From: Andrena cerasifolii | Taxonomy: Eukaryota > Arthropoda > Insecta > Hymenoptera > Andrenidae | Direction: 5' to 3' | Length of the DNA: 64,000 bases | NCBI RefSeq assembly: GCF_050908995.1 | Contig: NC_135126.1 | Location: 5,146,001-5,210,000, forward strand | Shown here: in pieces, positions 38,672 to 50,711 of the stretch | Layout: each line of letters opens with the position of its first letter | Position numbering within the stretch: position 1 is the stretch's first letter | Position numbers and translations under genes: made by a program | Notes under the pieces: generated by a model | The model's input: the letters and a program-made list of their open reading frames with translations, nothing else | Database searches by the model: none | What the model was told of the DNA's origin: nothing

Positions 38672-41600
38672 GTGTCTACCTCACGGCGTCCTCCCCTTGT
38701 TAGTGCACAAATATTGTATCTCCACTTTTTGCGAAATTTCAGTGTTCATATGCAGCAAATATTTTGTCGACCGTGTCTTTGTGTTGCAGAAAAATCATAT
38801 GCTTAAACAAGTGGACAATATTTGCGCACTGAGCCATCGATATGTAAATAATGGAAACAGTCGCGAGAGGTTTTTGAAAATGCATTACGAGGCCTGTCTC
38901 GCGAGAAGTCTAATTTCTTGAAACTAATGAGAAATTAATAAAGCAACTGCGCGTGAGTCACGATGGATATTTTTGTCCCATCGTGGATTTTGCAGGTTTA
39001 TGATGTTATTTCGTAGCTAGTTGACGGTGGGGAAATCTTGCTGCACGTGATGCCGCGGTTTTCTCGTGTTAAGCTCGGTTTAATAAATCATGATTTAGGT
39101 CCCCGGTCGAAATCATTTTGCGATACCGCGAGCGCAACGATACGCTCGGTTAAAGTTACGCGCAGTCGGATTTATTAGACCCGTTTTATCCGTTTCAGTA
39201 ATAGTTTACACTATGCAGCGGGCGTAGAAAGTTGGAAGGCGGTGCATTGTGAACGTGAGAAATACGCACACTCTTACGCTTCCTCCTTTTCCTGCTCGGC
39301 TATTCCAAGTTACCGGCGAGCTGAAAACATTGCAAAAGAGCCCTTGAAGAATGAAACGCGGACACGTCTATCCGCTCCTAGAGGAACAGCGACGTTTAAT
39401 TGGCTATTAATGTTCTCAAGTTGACGTCGCTGTGTAAAATCGCACAGCGTGGAATTTTATTAACGCTTCTATTAAGTGTCCTCTTGTTCGAAAGCCCGGG
39501 GACAATAGTGTCCCTACAGCTATACGTTGTGTACTATTATATGTACATATATATATATATATATACCATGCGTCATCAGTGAGCAATGTAGCAAAGTTGG
39601 GACATATTGCCTCTGGTCTCCAACCACCGTCAACCGTAGCTGCAGAATCCATATCCGCGCTGAAATTTCGTGGCCGACGTTAGAAAGTAGATTTCTTTGC
39701 CCACTTAGAGAAAGCGTCCCTCGGCTGGTGTCTAGTCGCGTTAGAAAATAATTAAAATTAACGACGCCCCTATTGCGGCAAACTCGCGGTTTTTCGAAAT
39801 GCCGTTCCGCGCCCGCAATTTCTCTCGTTATCCTCATTAATATTCCGTTTGCGATTAAAGAGCGTTCTCTGGGCCCGTCAATGGGAGCTCGGCGCGGCCC
39901 CCGACTGTAATTGTTATAATTCCGATTAAAGTTTGCAGTCTCGAGCGGCGGGCTTTCGAAACGAATAACGAGCTGGAAATTAAAAACGATGAGCCAACGT
40001 CGCACGGCACTGGACGCGTTAATACGTCGGACCTCGATGTCTCGATGTGCATTAAAAAGGCACAACGGGACGCCCATTATTAAAACGGAGGAACAAAAAA
40101 AAAAAAAAGAACGAGCAATAAGAATAAACGGGGCGAGAAAAAAAGGCAACGGGGTGATAAAGAGAGGCCGGGGGTAGGTTGGAAGGGAGCAGAGTGCAGC
40201 GGAACGTTTAGACAAAACATGCAGAAAGCGAACGCACGCGGGTAGAGGCATTCACGTCTATCGAATCCGGCTCGGTTCCTCCGACGAGCGGATCCGGTAT
40301 GCACACGCGTTCATCGATCTACGATGCGGCCCGGCCGTGGCGAAGAATGCGCGAGACCGTATCGTTCTGGTTCTAACGAGCGATTATTCGTCACACGTTC
40401 CATCTTATTATCCTTTGTGGCAGCGTCGCTGGAGACGCGGCCAGCGGTGAGTCATTTCTTTAAACTCGTTAACTCGTTACAAGCCAGCAGCTTCGAGTCC
40501 CCTCGCGGTTCGTTCTGTCTCTGCGTGTGCAACGAGGCCGGTCGATCATCGTGTACACAGCGAAAAAGAGAGACACGGGCGGCGGGGAGAGCGGGGCCGG
40601 AGGGAGGGAGGGAGGGAGTGAGGGGAGAGAGAGAAGGAGGGTGGTGGGAGAGGGTGCAGGGCGCGTGGTGTACGCGCGGAAAGGTGCAAATAATAATAAT
40701 GCCAATAACTAAGGGCCCGAGCGTGCCGCAATCGAGAAGTCAAGAGAGACGACGACGGGTAGAAGCCGGGATTGGGTCGAAGGGTTTGAGCCCCGCGCTC
40801 TGAAGGCTCATAATCGGCCGGACTCGCTCCGCGCTCGGCTCTACCCGTCGCGATGACGAAGACGGAAGAGCCTGAGCGCCGCGAGCGCTGCCGTCGGTTA
40901 GACAGAGACGGGACCGCCAGGGACGGGCCAATGGGTAAAGGACCGAACGAGGAAGAAGGACACGGATACCGGGCTCCCGGCCGTGGGAGAAAGAAGCAGA
41001 GAGACACGCCCTGCTGCAGGTCGATAACGGAACCAACGCATCCTCTCGTGGCTCTCCGGTAGCTCTTCTTGCTCTCCCAACCACCTTCCCTCCGTCGCTT
41101 CTTCCTTCCACGCCAAACCCTACTACCTCTTTTCGCTCGCCCTCCCCTGCGCTCCCCCGTTCTTTCGACCTTCTCCTTCTACCGCGCATAGTCACGTACC
41201 ACACCCGCCATTCTATCCGTGCCGACTGAGCGGACTTTGCCGACCGTACATACCTACCTACTCCATCGCGAGCAAGGATATATACCTTACGGACTCTTTC
41301 TCTCTGCCCTCTCCTTCCTCCCCGCGCCGCTCCTCACGCGCCCTCGGTGCGCTCCACCCTTCCCGCCCGCTCGTCTTCTGCTTTTCCTTTTCCTCCTTTT
41401 CCTGCATCCTTCTCCGTCCCACCGATCCACTCTCTCTCTCTCTCTCCCCTTCACCAGCCTCTTCGAGGATACGATGTGCCGTGGATCGCATTATCACGCG
41501 CATCTAACCTCGGAGAAGGCTACGCCTGTCGGCGTAGCGTGCCAGCCGAGCGAACGAGTAGACCGTTTCCGAGCAAAGTGAGCCCGAATAGTATGTATGT

Positions 41601-42420
41601 ATCTCGAGCCGATGCGTCTTATGTAGCCCTGCCACGCGGGGCACCTACGTCCCCTACGCACTAATATGTATCGTGCCAGGAGCGTTTCTTTTGCTCGCGC
41701 GCCACGCACGCACACGCGCGCCTACCTGCGCCCCGTCATGCACGGGGCACACACGCCTCCGTGTACACGCACGGATCGTAGGCGCGCACACACCGGCGCG
41801 TAAAGACCCCGGGGGGGAACACGTATATACGCACGACCCGTCGAGAGATACGTATCATCGGATCGAACGACGGTAGCCGGGGGAACCGGAGCAGGCAAGG
41901 TCCCGACGCCTCCTCACCCTTCTTGTCAACCATCCCCCCCTGCAGTTTTTTTTTTTTTTTCTCTTTGTCGCAACGTCAACCCAACGAGGCAAAAACAGCG
42001 AGGGGCACCTTCGTAGACGGTCGGGATTCTTGTTTTCGTCGGCCTCGCACGCTCGCCCCGCCGGATTGCTCCGTTTACTGCACTTCCAGGACGAGGGCAA
42101 AGAAAACGGGCCGAGGCGCGCCGCGGCCTTCGCCACGGAACACCTTCTTCTTCCCTCGGCCGTGGTTCGATCGCTCGCGCGACACGGCCGCGATTCTCTG
42201 CGATTCGCTGCGATTCAGTGCCCCAGGTAGTCGGGGATGCTTCGAATCAATCAATGGTATTCTACCGACGGGAGGACTTAATTGGCCTCATTGAACGGCT
42301 GAATAGACGTTTATAGGAAAGCGAATCGACCTCATCGTCCGCCTGATCGCCGATCTCGATCCTCAGCCGCGGCCGCTGACTTGCCATTAGAATTCATAAA
42401 CCACTCGCGTGGCTTCCAGG
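38672..42420. other. Long block rising to high GC and CpG (39,000-42,420), no gene supported
   Basis: Composition becomes strongly GC- and CpG-rich, with purine-rich (about 40,590-40,640) and pyrimidine-rich (about 41,290-41,460) tracts. Many overlapping ORFs on both strands translate to Arg/Pro/Ser-rich low-complexity text with no domain. An (AT)n tract lies at about 39,541-39,565. This is the largest CpG-rich block in the window and a candidate for a promoter, enhancer cluster or ncRNA. Confidence 0.45.
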
Positions 42421-44282
42421 GGAATACGTTCGGGAATCAGAGACGGTGAAACCGGACACCTTGACGTATTCCCGTGCTTTTATTCAGAGGTATACTTTAC
42501 TTAACAGAGTCGACCAATTGACTGTCAATGGGACTAGCATTTTGTTACTATATTTGGGCGTCCTTTAAGTTACTATATTTGCTCGCTAGCTGAAATTCAT
42601 TTTAATGTCCCTCCGCTATACTACTTATTACTCTTTTGTTTCTGTCACACCTATAAGCGTTAAATGCAGACGCATGCGAAAAAAGGTTTAAAGACTCGCT
42701 GATACCTTCATCGATGTTAATACAATGTGTCCGCGTTTAACAGGGATCCTAAAGAAACGTTCTAAATAGAAGTGTGTCCTGTTATATCGTCGCGTGGCGC
42801 AGTACGGCACGGGGATATTAGCATCGACAAATTCTGAGCGTTCTCGCGATAATGGAATAAGTTTCGAGTTCCTTTCGACGCGTAATCGAATTCAATATCT
42901 CGTTCCGGATGAAAGGGAGGAACGTTTGCGGCAACAATAGGGACACGATTCGTGCAACTGAACGCATTCTTCGTTGCGCTGGTTCGTTTAGAGAATTTGC
43001 GGGATTCTTCTCGGAATAAAGGTTCGAAAGACACAGGGGTGCAGGGGGGGGATTAGTTCGCCAAGTTTCATTCACGGGAATTTCCTGGTCTACTTGGGTG
43101 AAAATATTGAATCATAGCCGTTACAATCTAGCGCGTATTTCACTCCAGCGACGTAAAAGTTCCGCTTTTTTTTTGCCGGAGCAGCACGATCGCGGTATAC
43201 GTGCTTGTTCCCTGTACACGGGATGATAAAGCACCCACGTTAGTTTATATTACAAAGAGTTCGCCGTTCCCTATACGCGATTTTTAACTAATCTTTCCCT
43301 CGCGGTTTCATTCGTGCTTTATGCGAAATGTTTACCTAATTATTGACGGGCGGCATGTAACGCAGATACATAAATGCTGCGAGGAGATTCTGATATACAT
43401 TGTACTTCCTCCCCGCCCCCCAGCGAAATATTAATGAAGGCGGGGTTTACGCGCTAATTGAATTTGCGCGGAAAAATGACTCGGAGTATTTGCAGCGAAG
43501 AAACTAATTTCAGGATCGATCCATTTTTCTCTCCAGCTATTTTCTGACGAGCCAACGGAAGTAACGAATCGTTGCGATCGCGACGATGAACAACACCGTG
43601 CATTAAAGTCGTTATGACAAGGCAAGACGCGCCTGGTCGAGCACAATTAAAGTGACTGAAGGCAAAATATTAAGTAGATAAAGCCTCGGCAATAAGTTCA
43701 ACTAGGGCATCCGGGAGGAAACGTGCTAAGCTACAAGTAAAGTCGAAAACGTCGCTCGTGAAATCAACATGCGAAAGGGTAAGGGGCGAACAAGGAACGT
43801 CGCGAAATAGCTTTTATTGAGAAAATCAAGTTTCAATATTTAACTACGTTGTTCGTAACACGAAGTTTGTACTGTAATTAAATATTTTAATTTCTTCCAA
43901 GTGGAACACTGCAGAATACTGTTACAAAATAAATGTCCACTTCTATTTAATAATAATGACCGCAGCAAGGATGTGTATAGAGTGATGGGCGAGCTTTCAT
44001 TAAAATGTTAGACCACCTTGCGCAGGTCAAGAAATATCGCACATTTGGGAATTTATTTCTAAGTGATAAAAACACTTTTACGGATAAAAATTTTTCAATG
44101 AAGATAGAGACATCTTTGAATACTGTATACAATTTTTTTTCAAATATCTAAACATTCCGGAAGCTTTAAATGCGTTTTTCTCGAAACCACGTTTTCCGAA
44201 ACGGTGTTCGCTGTAATTTGAGTAACACTCTATGGATTTTTATACAATTTTCCACAGATGTTCTTAAATGTATTCTCTATCG
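42421..44282. other. Intergenic, AT-rich, no gene seen
   Basis: Short ORFs only; no repeats with clear boundaries and no RNA gene recognised. Confidence 0.5.
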
Positions 44283-44526
44283 TCCGACCGAAATTGGTTT
44301 TTAGGTATTTATGTGGCTAGCCTTTCGAAGTAAAAGCCAAGTTGATATTAAATCGGGCCTAAGAGATTTTGAGCAATCCGTGAAAATACACCCTTAGGGG
44401 TTGGTTAGGGAAATATCCTGAAATTGATTTTTAGGCATTTGTGTGGGTAATCTTTGTAAGTAAGAACCAAGTTGATATCTAATCGGGCCTAAGAAATATT
44501 AAAGAATCCATGAAAACACACTCTAC
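44283..44526. repeat. Degenerate tandem duplication, period ~128 bp
   Basis: Two units share CC(G/T)GAAATTG(G/A)TTTTTAGG, the blocks CCAAGTTGATAT and AATCGGGCCTAAGA, and TCC(G/A)TGAAAA(T/C)ACAC. They start near 44,289 and 44,417 and have diverged clearly more than the other tandem repeats in the window. Confidence 0.75.
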
Positions 44527-45103
44527 CCCTTCTCACCCCCTTGGGGATGGAATTTCAGAAAAACCCTTCTTATCCAGCATCTGCATCGCACAAGGAATAG
44601 ATAACCTCCGAATTTTATGTTTCTAGGGTCAGCAGTTTGAGCTGGACGGTGATGAATCAGTTACACAACAATTACATTACTAATCGTTGGTAATTTCAAA
44701 TACCGATATATCCAATAAACTACTAACTTTATCTAATTTGAAACACCGTAGATAATAGGGGGCTAATGACCTATTAACGAATGACATTTGTGGATGAATC
44801 GCCATTCTGACATTTCCGACTTAATCTGCAAATCTTTTTCAGAAAGTATTCAATCGTTCCAGTCATGGTTAAAATATGTCAAAACTTCAGAGTTAAACAC
44901 TTAATCTACTCATTTACGCGTTCCTTCTGTGGTTCCGTGTCAGTTTTGCGATAATTTCGAGAGTACAAAGTGTAATATGAAATTTTAGGTTTCAATGCGA
45001 CGTTGCTAATTGGGAATACCGAATTAGCAACGTAAAGGTAATTTGGAATATTCCAAAGCTTAGCGATGCTTTTGTTTCACGCGTACCGGCTACCACCGCG
45101 TCG

Positions 45104-46268
45104 CACAGTGGTCTGCACTGATGGTCTAGCGGGACGAAAGTCCAAAATCATGAGCATCAAAAATGAATGAATTGTGGTCATACCACAAGCTACTGAGTCA
45201 GAGGTATCGGAATGATATGGTATGCAAACTTTATACGTATTTCATAAAACTAACGATCGGTGAAACGTGCGTGAATCGGCCGATTAAAATGCGTCGGTAT
45301 CAGCTGTATATCAGAAGTGCTCAATTGTACCGCGATTTAAGGATGAATTTCAGTGACAATCTTAGCCAAAAGTTAATCAACTTCCAAGATATTAATCAAT
45401 TATCCGGACTTCTTGTGCCCATATAGTTCAGTGCTTGATATTTTTATACACAAAATTTCAAAAATTTTGGCTTAATATTTCACTCTTAATTTTGTAGTTA
45501 TATTTCTCAATATTGCGTTTTCCCATAAGAACACACGTCAAATTAAAAGTTAAATAACGCAAAGTCTACCGAATCAATTGTTCTAAAAATTTGCGAGGGG
45601 TTCTACTATTGCAGAAAAATTCATTTCTCCAATTTTCAAAGATTTTCGCTTATTTTGAATGTTACCGAAGTTCATCCTTAAATTGTTAATATTTCCAATA
45701 ATGGATTGCAGACGTACAAGGAAGTAGTAAATCAAGCTTCAGCGATAAGTATTTTAATTTCCAATAAACAGAAGTAAAATATAATCATAAAAACGATGGA
45801 ACTTTTCAATAGCTTTCGTTGGGAAAGCTCTAGATATCCAGGAATCTCGTGAAACCAGAAAATTGTTGTGCTGTTCTGTTCTATTTGCTTTATAGAATAC
45901 ATATTCACTGAGTTATAGCTGCAAATATTTGCAACTCCACAGAATTTTCATACACAATTAAAATAATTCTATCTTCAAAAACGGTGATGTTAGGAGCTGA
46001 AATGTGTAATTCATTCCGCATAACGTGGTGGTAAACAATTTTTCTCTACAAAGCACAGTCCATATTCGCTTTCTACGTTTTAAAAAACCCCAGAACACGA
46101 ATTTTGCTTTTAAAAACCCCTTGGAGGCTGATGCGAAAGTTTTAAGGGTGGTAAAAACCACGTGGATCATGTTTTTCAAATAAATAATAAACATTTCCGC
46201 CCAACTCGTGATTTATGTACGACCTGCGACTTTTGTCCCGCTAGATTGTAATTGGACAGACCACTGTG
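45104..46268. mobile_element. Transib-like non-autonomous element (1,165 bp) with RSS-like CACAGTG ends
   Basis: Both ends begin CACAGTGGTCTG, read inward. Both carry a second shared block, TCTAGCGGGAC(A/G)AAAGTC, about 15-17 bases further in. The 5-bp flanks are CGTCG (45,099-45,103) and CGCCG (46,269-46,273), one mismatch apart and both fitting CGNCG. Transib transposons, relatives of RAG1, are known for RSS-like ends and GC-rich 5-bp target duplications. The interior encodes no transposase that I recognise; the frame at plus 45,163-45,426 is unidentified. Confidence 0.6.
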
Positions 46269-46273
46269 CGCCG

Positions 46274-47894
46274 GTTTGGGTCAGCGCTCTCCATTTATAT
46301 CAACCTAAGATCGTTCCTATACTGTAATATTTCAGCCTGATTAGATCATAAAGGAAATAATTTGATTATCCACGTGTTGTTCTTAAGTTCACAAACTGAA
46401 GGTAAATTGGAATACTGGTATTCCAAATAACCTGCACCTTAAGGAAATCGATACCTCCTGTCATTTTTCATTTAGACCAAAGTTTCAGCTACTGTTTGTT
46501 TTTCTATTATTACTGAGAGTTTGAAATACAAACGTTCATTAGTTTCCCTATGACATTATGCAGTTTAATTTCTTCCCATCCTCTGCCGTAATTTTTTATT
46601 CGCCTCAAACAAACCGGTGTTCCAAATATGCTGCAGTTCCTCTATAGATTTCGATCCCCTTCGTTACATCCGTTGGACAATTAAAAGCAGGCGCATTTTC
46701 CACCGTATCACGTCCGTCTGCCCGGTGTATTTTCGTTCGCGTCTCACCGTAATTGAATCACCGATTTGCCCCCGAATTTGGAGCAGACCCGCCCACACGG
46801 ACGTCCATGCTCTTGCACGCGTGTGCATGTAAACTTTGCATATGCATGGGCGCAGGTTTATATAAACGTTCAGTCGGTCAGGCATGTAGAGGAATGCCAA
46901 GGGTGCATCTTCCGCGGCGGCCGAATGCATAAACGAAGATTGCGTGCGACGGCACAAACTCCTCCGCTTAAAAACCGCCCAAAAAATTCACCGCCGCCCC
47001 CCCCCCCCCCCCGGAACACGTCGAACGTTGCAGCGGCACGTTTTATTTGTCCCGGGCGAAGGAGAGACGGATGGCGCGGGAATATTTTAAGAACACCACC
47101 GGCAACGTTCCTCCCCGTGTTTATATCCGGTACTTGGCTCGTTTAACACTGGCGGGCGTTCAATAATTGGTAGGAGAAAAGAATCGCGCGCGTATCGCCA
47201 TCCGCCCCCTTCCTTCTTTTTTGTTCCGCTGTTTTTTTTTTTTTTTTTTCGTGAATGCCGCGCCAGGCATCGACGTGTGTGTTCTTTGCAATTGAAAATG
47301 TTCGCCGGCATCGTTATTGTTCGGTCGCGATCCACCCGATTCGCTGCGTTCGATACGAACCGGGACGGGCCAGTACCAGCGGCTGATGGGCTGGCGAGAA
47401 ACAAAACGAAACACAGCGGCCGAGGGGTGCTGATTCTCCGGTGATTTCCATCTGGTGACTTTGCCCAGGCGTCCATTTACAATTAGAGCGAAAAGTGATC
47501 GAAGATAAATTCAATTTTTCCGCGAACAGTGAACCGGGCACTCGCGGACGAACGTGCCGAGAGACTCGACCGCCGGGCATCGCGTGCCCCGCTCCGTTCT
47601 TTTTTCCTCTCCCGTTTCCCGGAGCGCCGTTTCGAAACGATATATTAAAAAAAAGAGGGAAAGAGAGGGAGGAAAGGACGGGGCGGTATCGTCGCATCGG
47701 GTGGACACCGATAATTCTTTCGCGGCGCTTTACAACGCCGGCCAGTAATTACACGGAAAGCGTTTCAAACGTTACACCGTTAATGCGATAAAGTGAAATT
47801 GAAGAGTAACGTTTCGGCCGTCCCCCCCGATCCGTTTATTTCGCCTTCGGAACGAGAGCGGGGCAAACACACCCGGGGCAGCGAAGCAACCGGC
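46274..47894. other. Intergenic; GC-rich from ~46,640 to 47,880
   Basis: CpG-rich with a 16-base C homopolymer near 46,997-47,012 and T/A tracts around 47,230. The ORFs on both strands lack domains. No gene supported. Confidence 0.45.
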
Positions 47895-47896
47895 TA

Positions 47897-48823
47897 GGGT
47901 AAGTGTGGGTATTACTGGTGGACTTTTAAGGTAGGTTAACTTTAAAACCCTCGATACGGGGTTCAAATGAATGAAAGTTCCTCCTTCTTTTTTTTTTAAA
48001 GAAAGGTGGAAGCTTAATAATTCCATGAAAAAATATGAGGGCGGGGTAATAAGCACAGTTAATTAAAAGCACAGTGATTTGTCGATCAATGTTATTGCAG
48101 GAGTTACTGCGGACATGCATGCATTACAGCGTGCCAATTACTAACGAAATACCAGTTACTGCGCATGTATTACTGCGGTCCGACGAAACATAACCTTAGT
48201 ACGAGTATCACTTGTAGATAGAAAAATTATTCGACCTTCCTTATTTACTAAAATCAGCAGGAATGAGTAATAATTTAAGTCTTAGTAAATAGTAATGCAC
48301 AGTTGTATTTATTGCACCCTCCGTACTAAAATTAATAGTAAATTTAATGTTATCAGGTCGGAAGAGAGGTTAGATGGCGCTGTCGTTGGTCCGCAGTAAC
48401 GCATGCATATGGTGTAAAGTACTGTGCCTAATAATTGCGTTGAGAAATAAAAATTAAAACTAAAACGTAGGTGACTGATTTACTGCTTTTCTTAAAAAAA
48501 AATAACTCTTACTCTATCGAGTAATAACGCTGCATTACATGTATTACTGTTAATAACAAAAATATAACTGTTTTTCAAGTAGGTGTTCATGACCGCCACA
48601 TCGGGAATCGACCGGAGTTTCGCCTTGACGAATTTCAAGCTACGATAAAAGAATTTATAATAACTTTGCTGTACATATTTGTTAATAATTATCTGTAATA
48701 GAGTTTAAAATAATTTTATCTAAAAATTTTCAAGAGATTATGTACTTTGCAACATTAAATACGATCTGTTTTAGAATATCCACAGTGATCGGGGGGCATC
48801 CGCGGTAATACCTCCACCTACCC
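47897..48823. mobile_element. TA-flanked inverted-repeat element (927 bp), GGGTAAGTG..GGTATTAC ends
   Basis: The left end reads TA|GGGTAAGTGTGGGTATTAC. The right end, read inward, is TA|GGGTAGGTGGAGGTATTAC: 19-base imperfect inverted termini with TA on both sides. Inside, words related to TTACTGCGG recur near both ends in opposite orientation. No ORF of known type. Same general class as the elements at 25,447, 35,199 and 50,712. Confidence 0.7.
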
Positions 48824-48825
48824 TA

Positions 48826-50709
48826 CCCGCCAGGGGGAGGTAAAAGGGAAAGGCGGCGTTCCGCGCCGAGGAACGCTCGTGCAACAGATAATAGCGTTAC
48901 AAAATAAATCCTGAGAGTGGGCTGACCGTTGTTGGCCCGATCTTTTCAGTTACGATTCTACGCGGATCACTGCGCCCGGGTCCCCGGCAACGTGTCCCTG
49001 AATATATATATGGGTGGTCGATACACAGGGGCAGTCCGGCTGGTGCTACCTGGACGCGACGTTTGTGGCCAGGTATCTACCCCATGGGCAGAAAAGAAAC
49101 GATGGAAGGAAGGGGGAAAAAAGCGGTCGCCGCCGCGTGGCAGTTGGTATCTGGCGGTGGCGTCGGGCAGTCTACCCTAGCATTGTTGCGGCTTGTCATC
49201 GAGGGGGTGCGAGCACGAGGGGGGGGGGGGGGACGGTGAGAGGAAGGTGACCGTTGGAGGTTGAAAGTATACGGGGGCGTAGGTGGGCTAGGGTCTCGCA
49301 AAGGTACCTCAAAAAGGTAGAGGAAGGCGGGTGAACGCGAGAAGGCGAACCCGGCGAAGTAAATATGCGACAAGTTAGCATCCGCGTATAAATCTAGCGG
49401 CGCTCACGGTGACAGGTCACGCAGCCGGGGCCTTCTAGTTTAGATCGCTGGCTCCCGTCCCATTTACCCGCCTCATTGAAGGCGTACGTACGCGCATGTT
49501 TTACGCGAGACCACCCCGCTCGGGCGGGATCTCCGAGCCTTACCGCCGTCCCGCAATACGGATCGGATATTCTAGGAAAAAGCGATCGAGAGAGAGGGGT
49601 GGACAGCGTGCGAGGCCAGGCTAGCCGGGCAACGGGTCGGGGTTTCTCCCATTTTTTTTTTTGATCGAACCATCGTTCTCAAAAGAGGCAAGTCTACGGG
49701 GGGAGAATGGAGACAGGGATGCTCGTAAATCTAGGGTACAATTAAGAATTAAAGGAACTGTTACTCGGGCGGCCAGAGTTACGGGGAAACACCCTGGAAA
49801 AGGGGGATGCCGAAATGTCAGGATAGGATCGCGTGCAGACACGAGGTATTCGCGTTGTTGTTCTCGTCGTCGTCGTTGCTGCTCGGGCCGTAGCGTGTTG
49901 TACCGGGCCGGGAAAATAGAGAGAAGAGAAAGAAACAGAGAGAGAGAGAGGTAGGGGAGGGAGAGGCTGGGGGTGGAAAGAGTGCAACGACAGCGACAGT
50001 GACGACGGCGGTGGCAGTTTTCGCGAAATTACTGGGTTCAGCGGCGTACGCTTAACGGGTGCCAGCAGCGCGGGGATGAAGGCTGTAGGGACGCAAGGTG
50101 GTGTCGGTGGGCGAGGAGAAGCGAGGCGGGGAGGACCTGGTTCCAGGTGTGTGTATATGCGCGGGGTGGAAAGCACAGGTAACGGCGCAGGTGGCGCGAC
50201 GCGGCCTGGCCGCGCTAACTTCTCTCTCTCTGCAAACATGGCAGTCGTCACGCAAGTCACAAAAGCCGCCAACGATATCGCGGCTTTCGAACTCGCCCGA
50301 CAAATACTAGGGGGAGGGGGGTATTCGAAAGCCATTACACGCAACGGCTAACCGACTGTCGCTGTTGCTAGCCGATAAAACCTTCCCGGGGTGGATCTAA
50401 CCCGCTTCTAACCCCGTTACTGGTCCCCGCGCTCACCCCAGCAAACTAAGCTCGCGGATAAGTTAGGGGGTCTTGCCCGACGACGTTGACCGATCGTAAA
50501 AGCGATTTTACTGTCGCGACGCGCACGGTCGCCGACGAAAAAGGATTGGAACCAGATCTCCGAGGCCCCGGGGTTGGCAATGCACGTGGGCCAGAGGCGT
50601 ACCCGACGAAGGCTACGGCGAACGATGCGCGAAATTGATTTCGTTATCGATCCGAGAGAACGAGATACGTCAAACGGTGGCTGATTACTAGCATTTCGGT
50701 GGTGTGGCG
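48826..50709. other. GC- and CpG-rich block
   Basis: High GC with a 14-base G run at 49,219-49,232. The domain-less ORFs on both strands are explained by composition. No gene is supported. Confidence 0.45.
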
Positions 50710-50711
50710 TA

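Noticed and set aside
40324..41664. Many overlapping 100-160 codon ORFs on both strands
   Set aside because: Low-complexity Arg/Pro/Ser text in a CpG-rich, strand-asymmetric region; no single frame stands out as coding.
45104..46268. hAT element, from the CAGTGG start
   Set aside because: Taking CAGTGG as the end gives 8-bp flanks that do not match; including CAC gives a 5-bp near-match (CGTCG/CGCCG) and an inner shared block, which fits Transib better.
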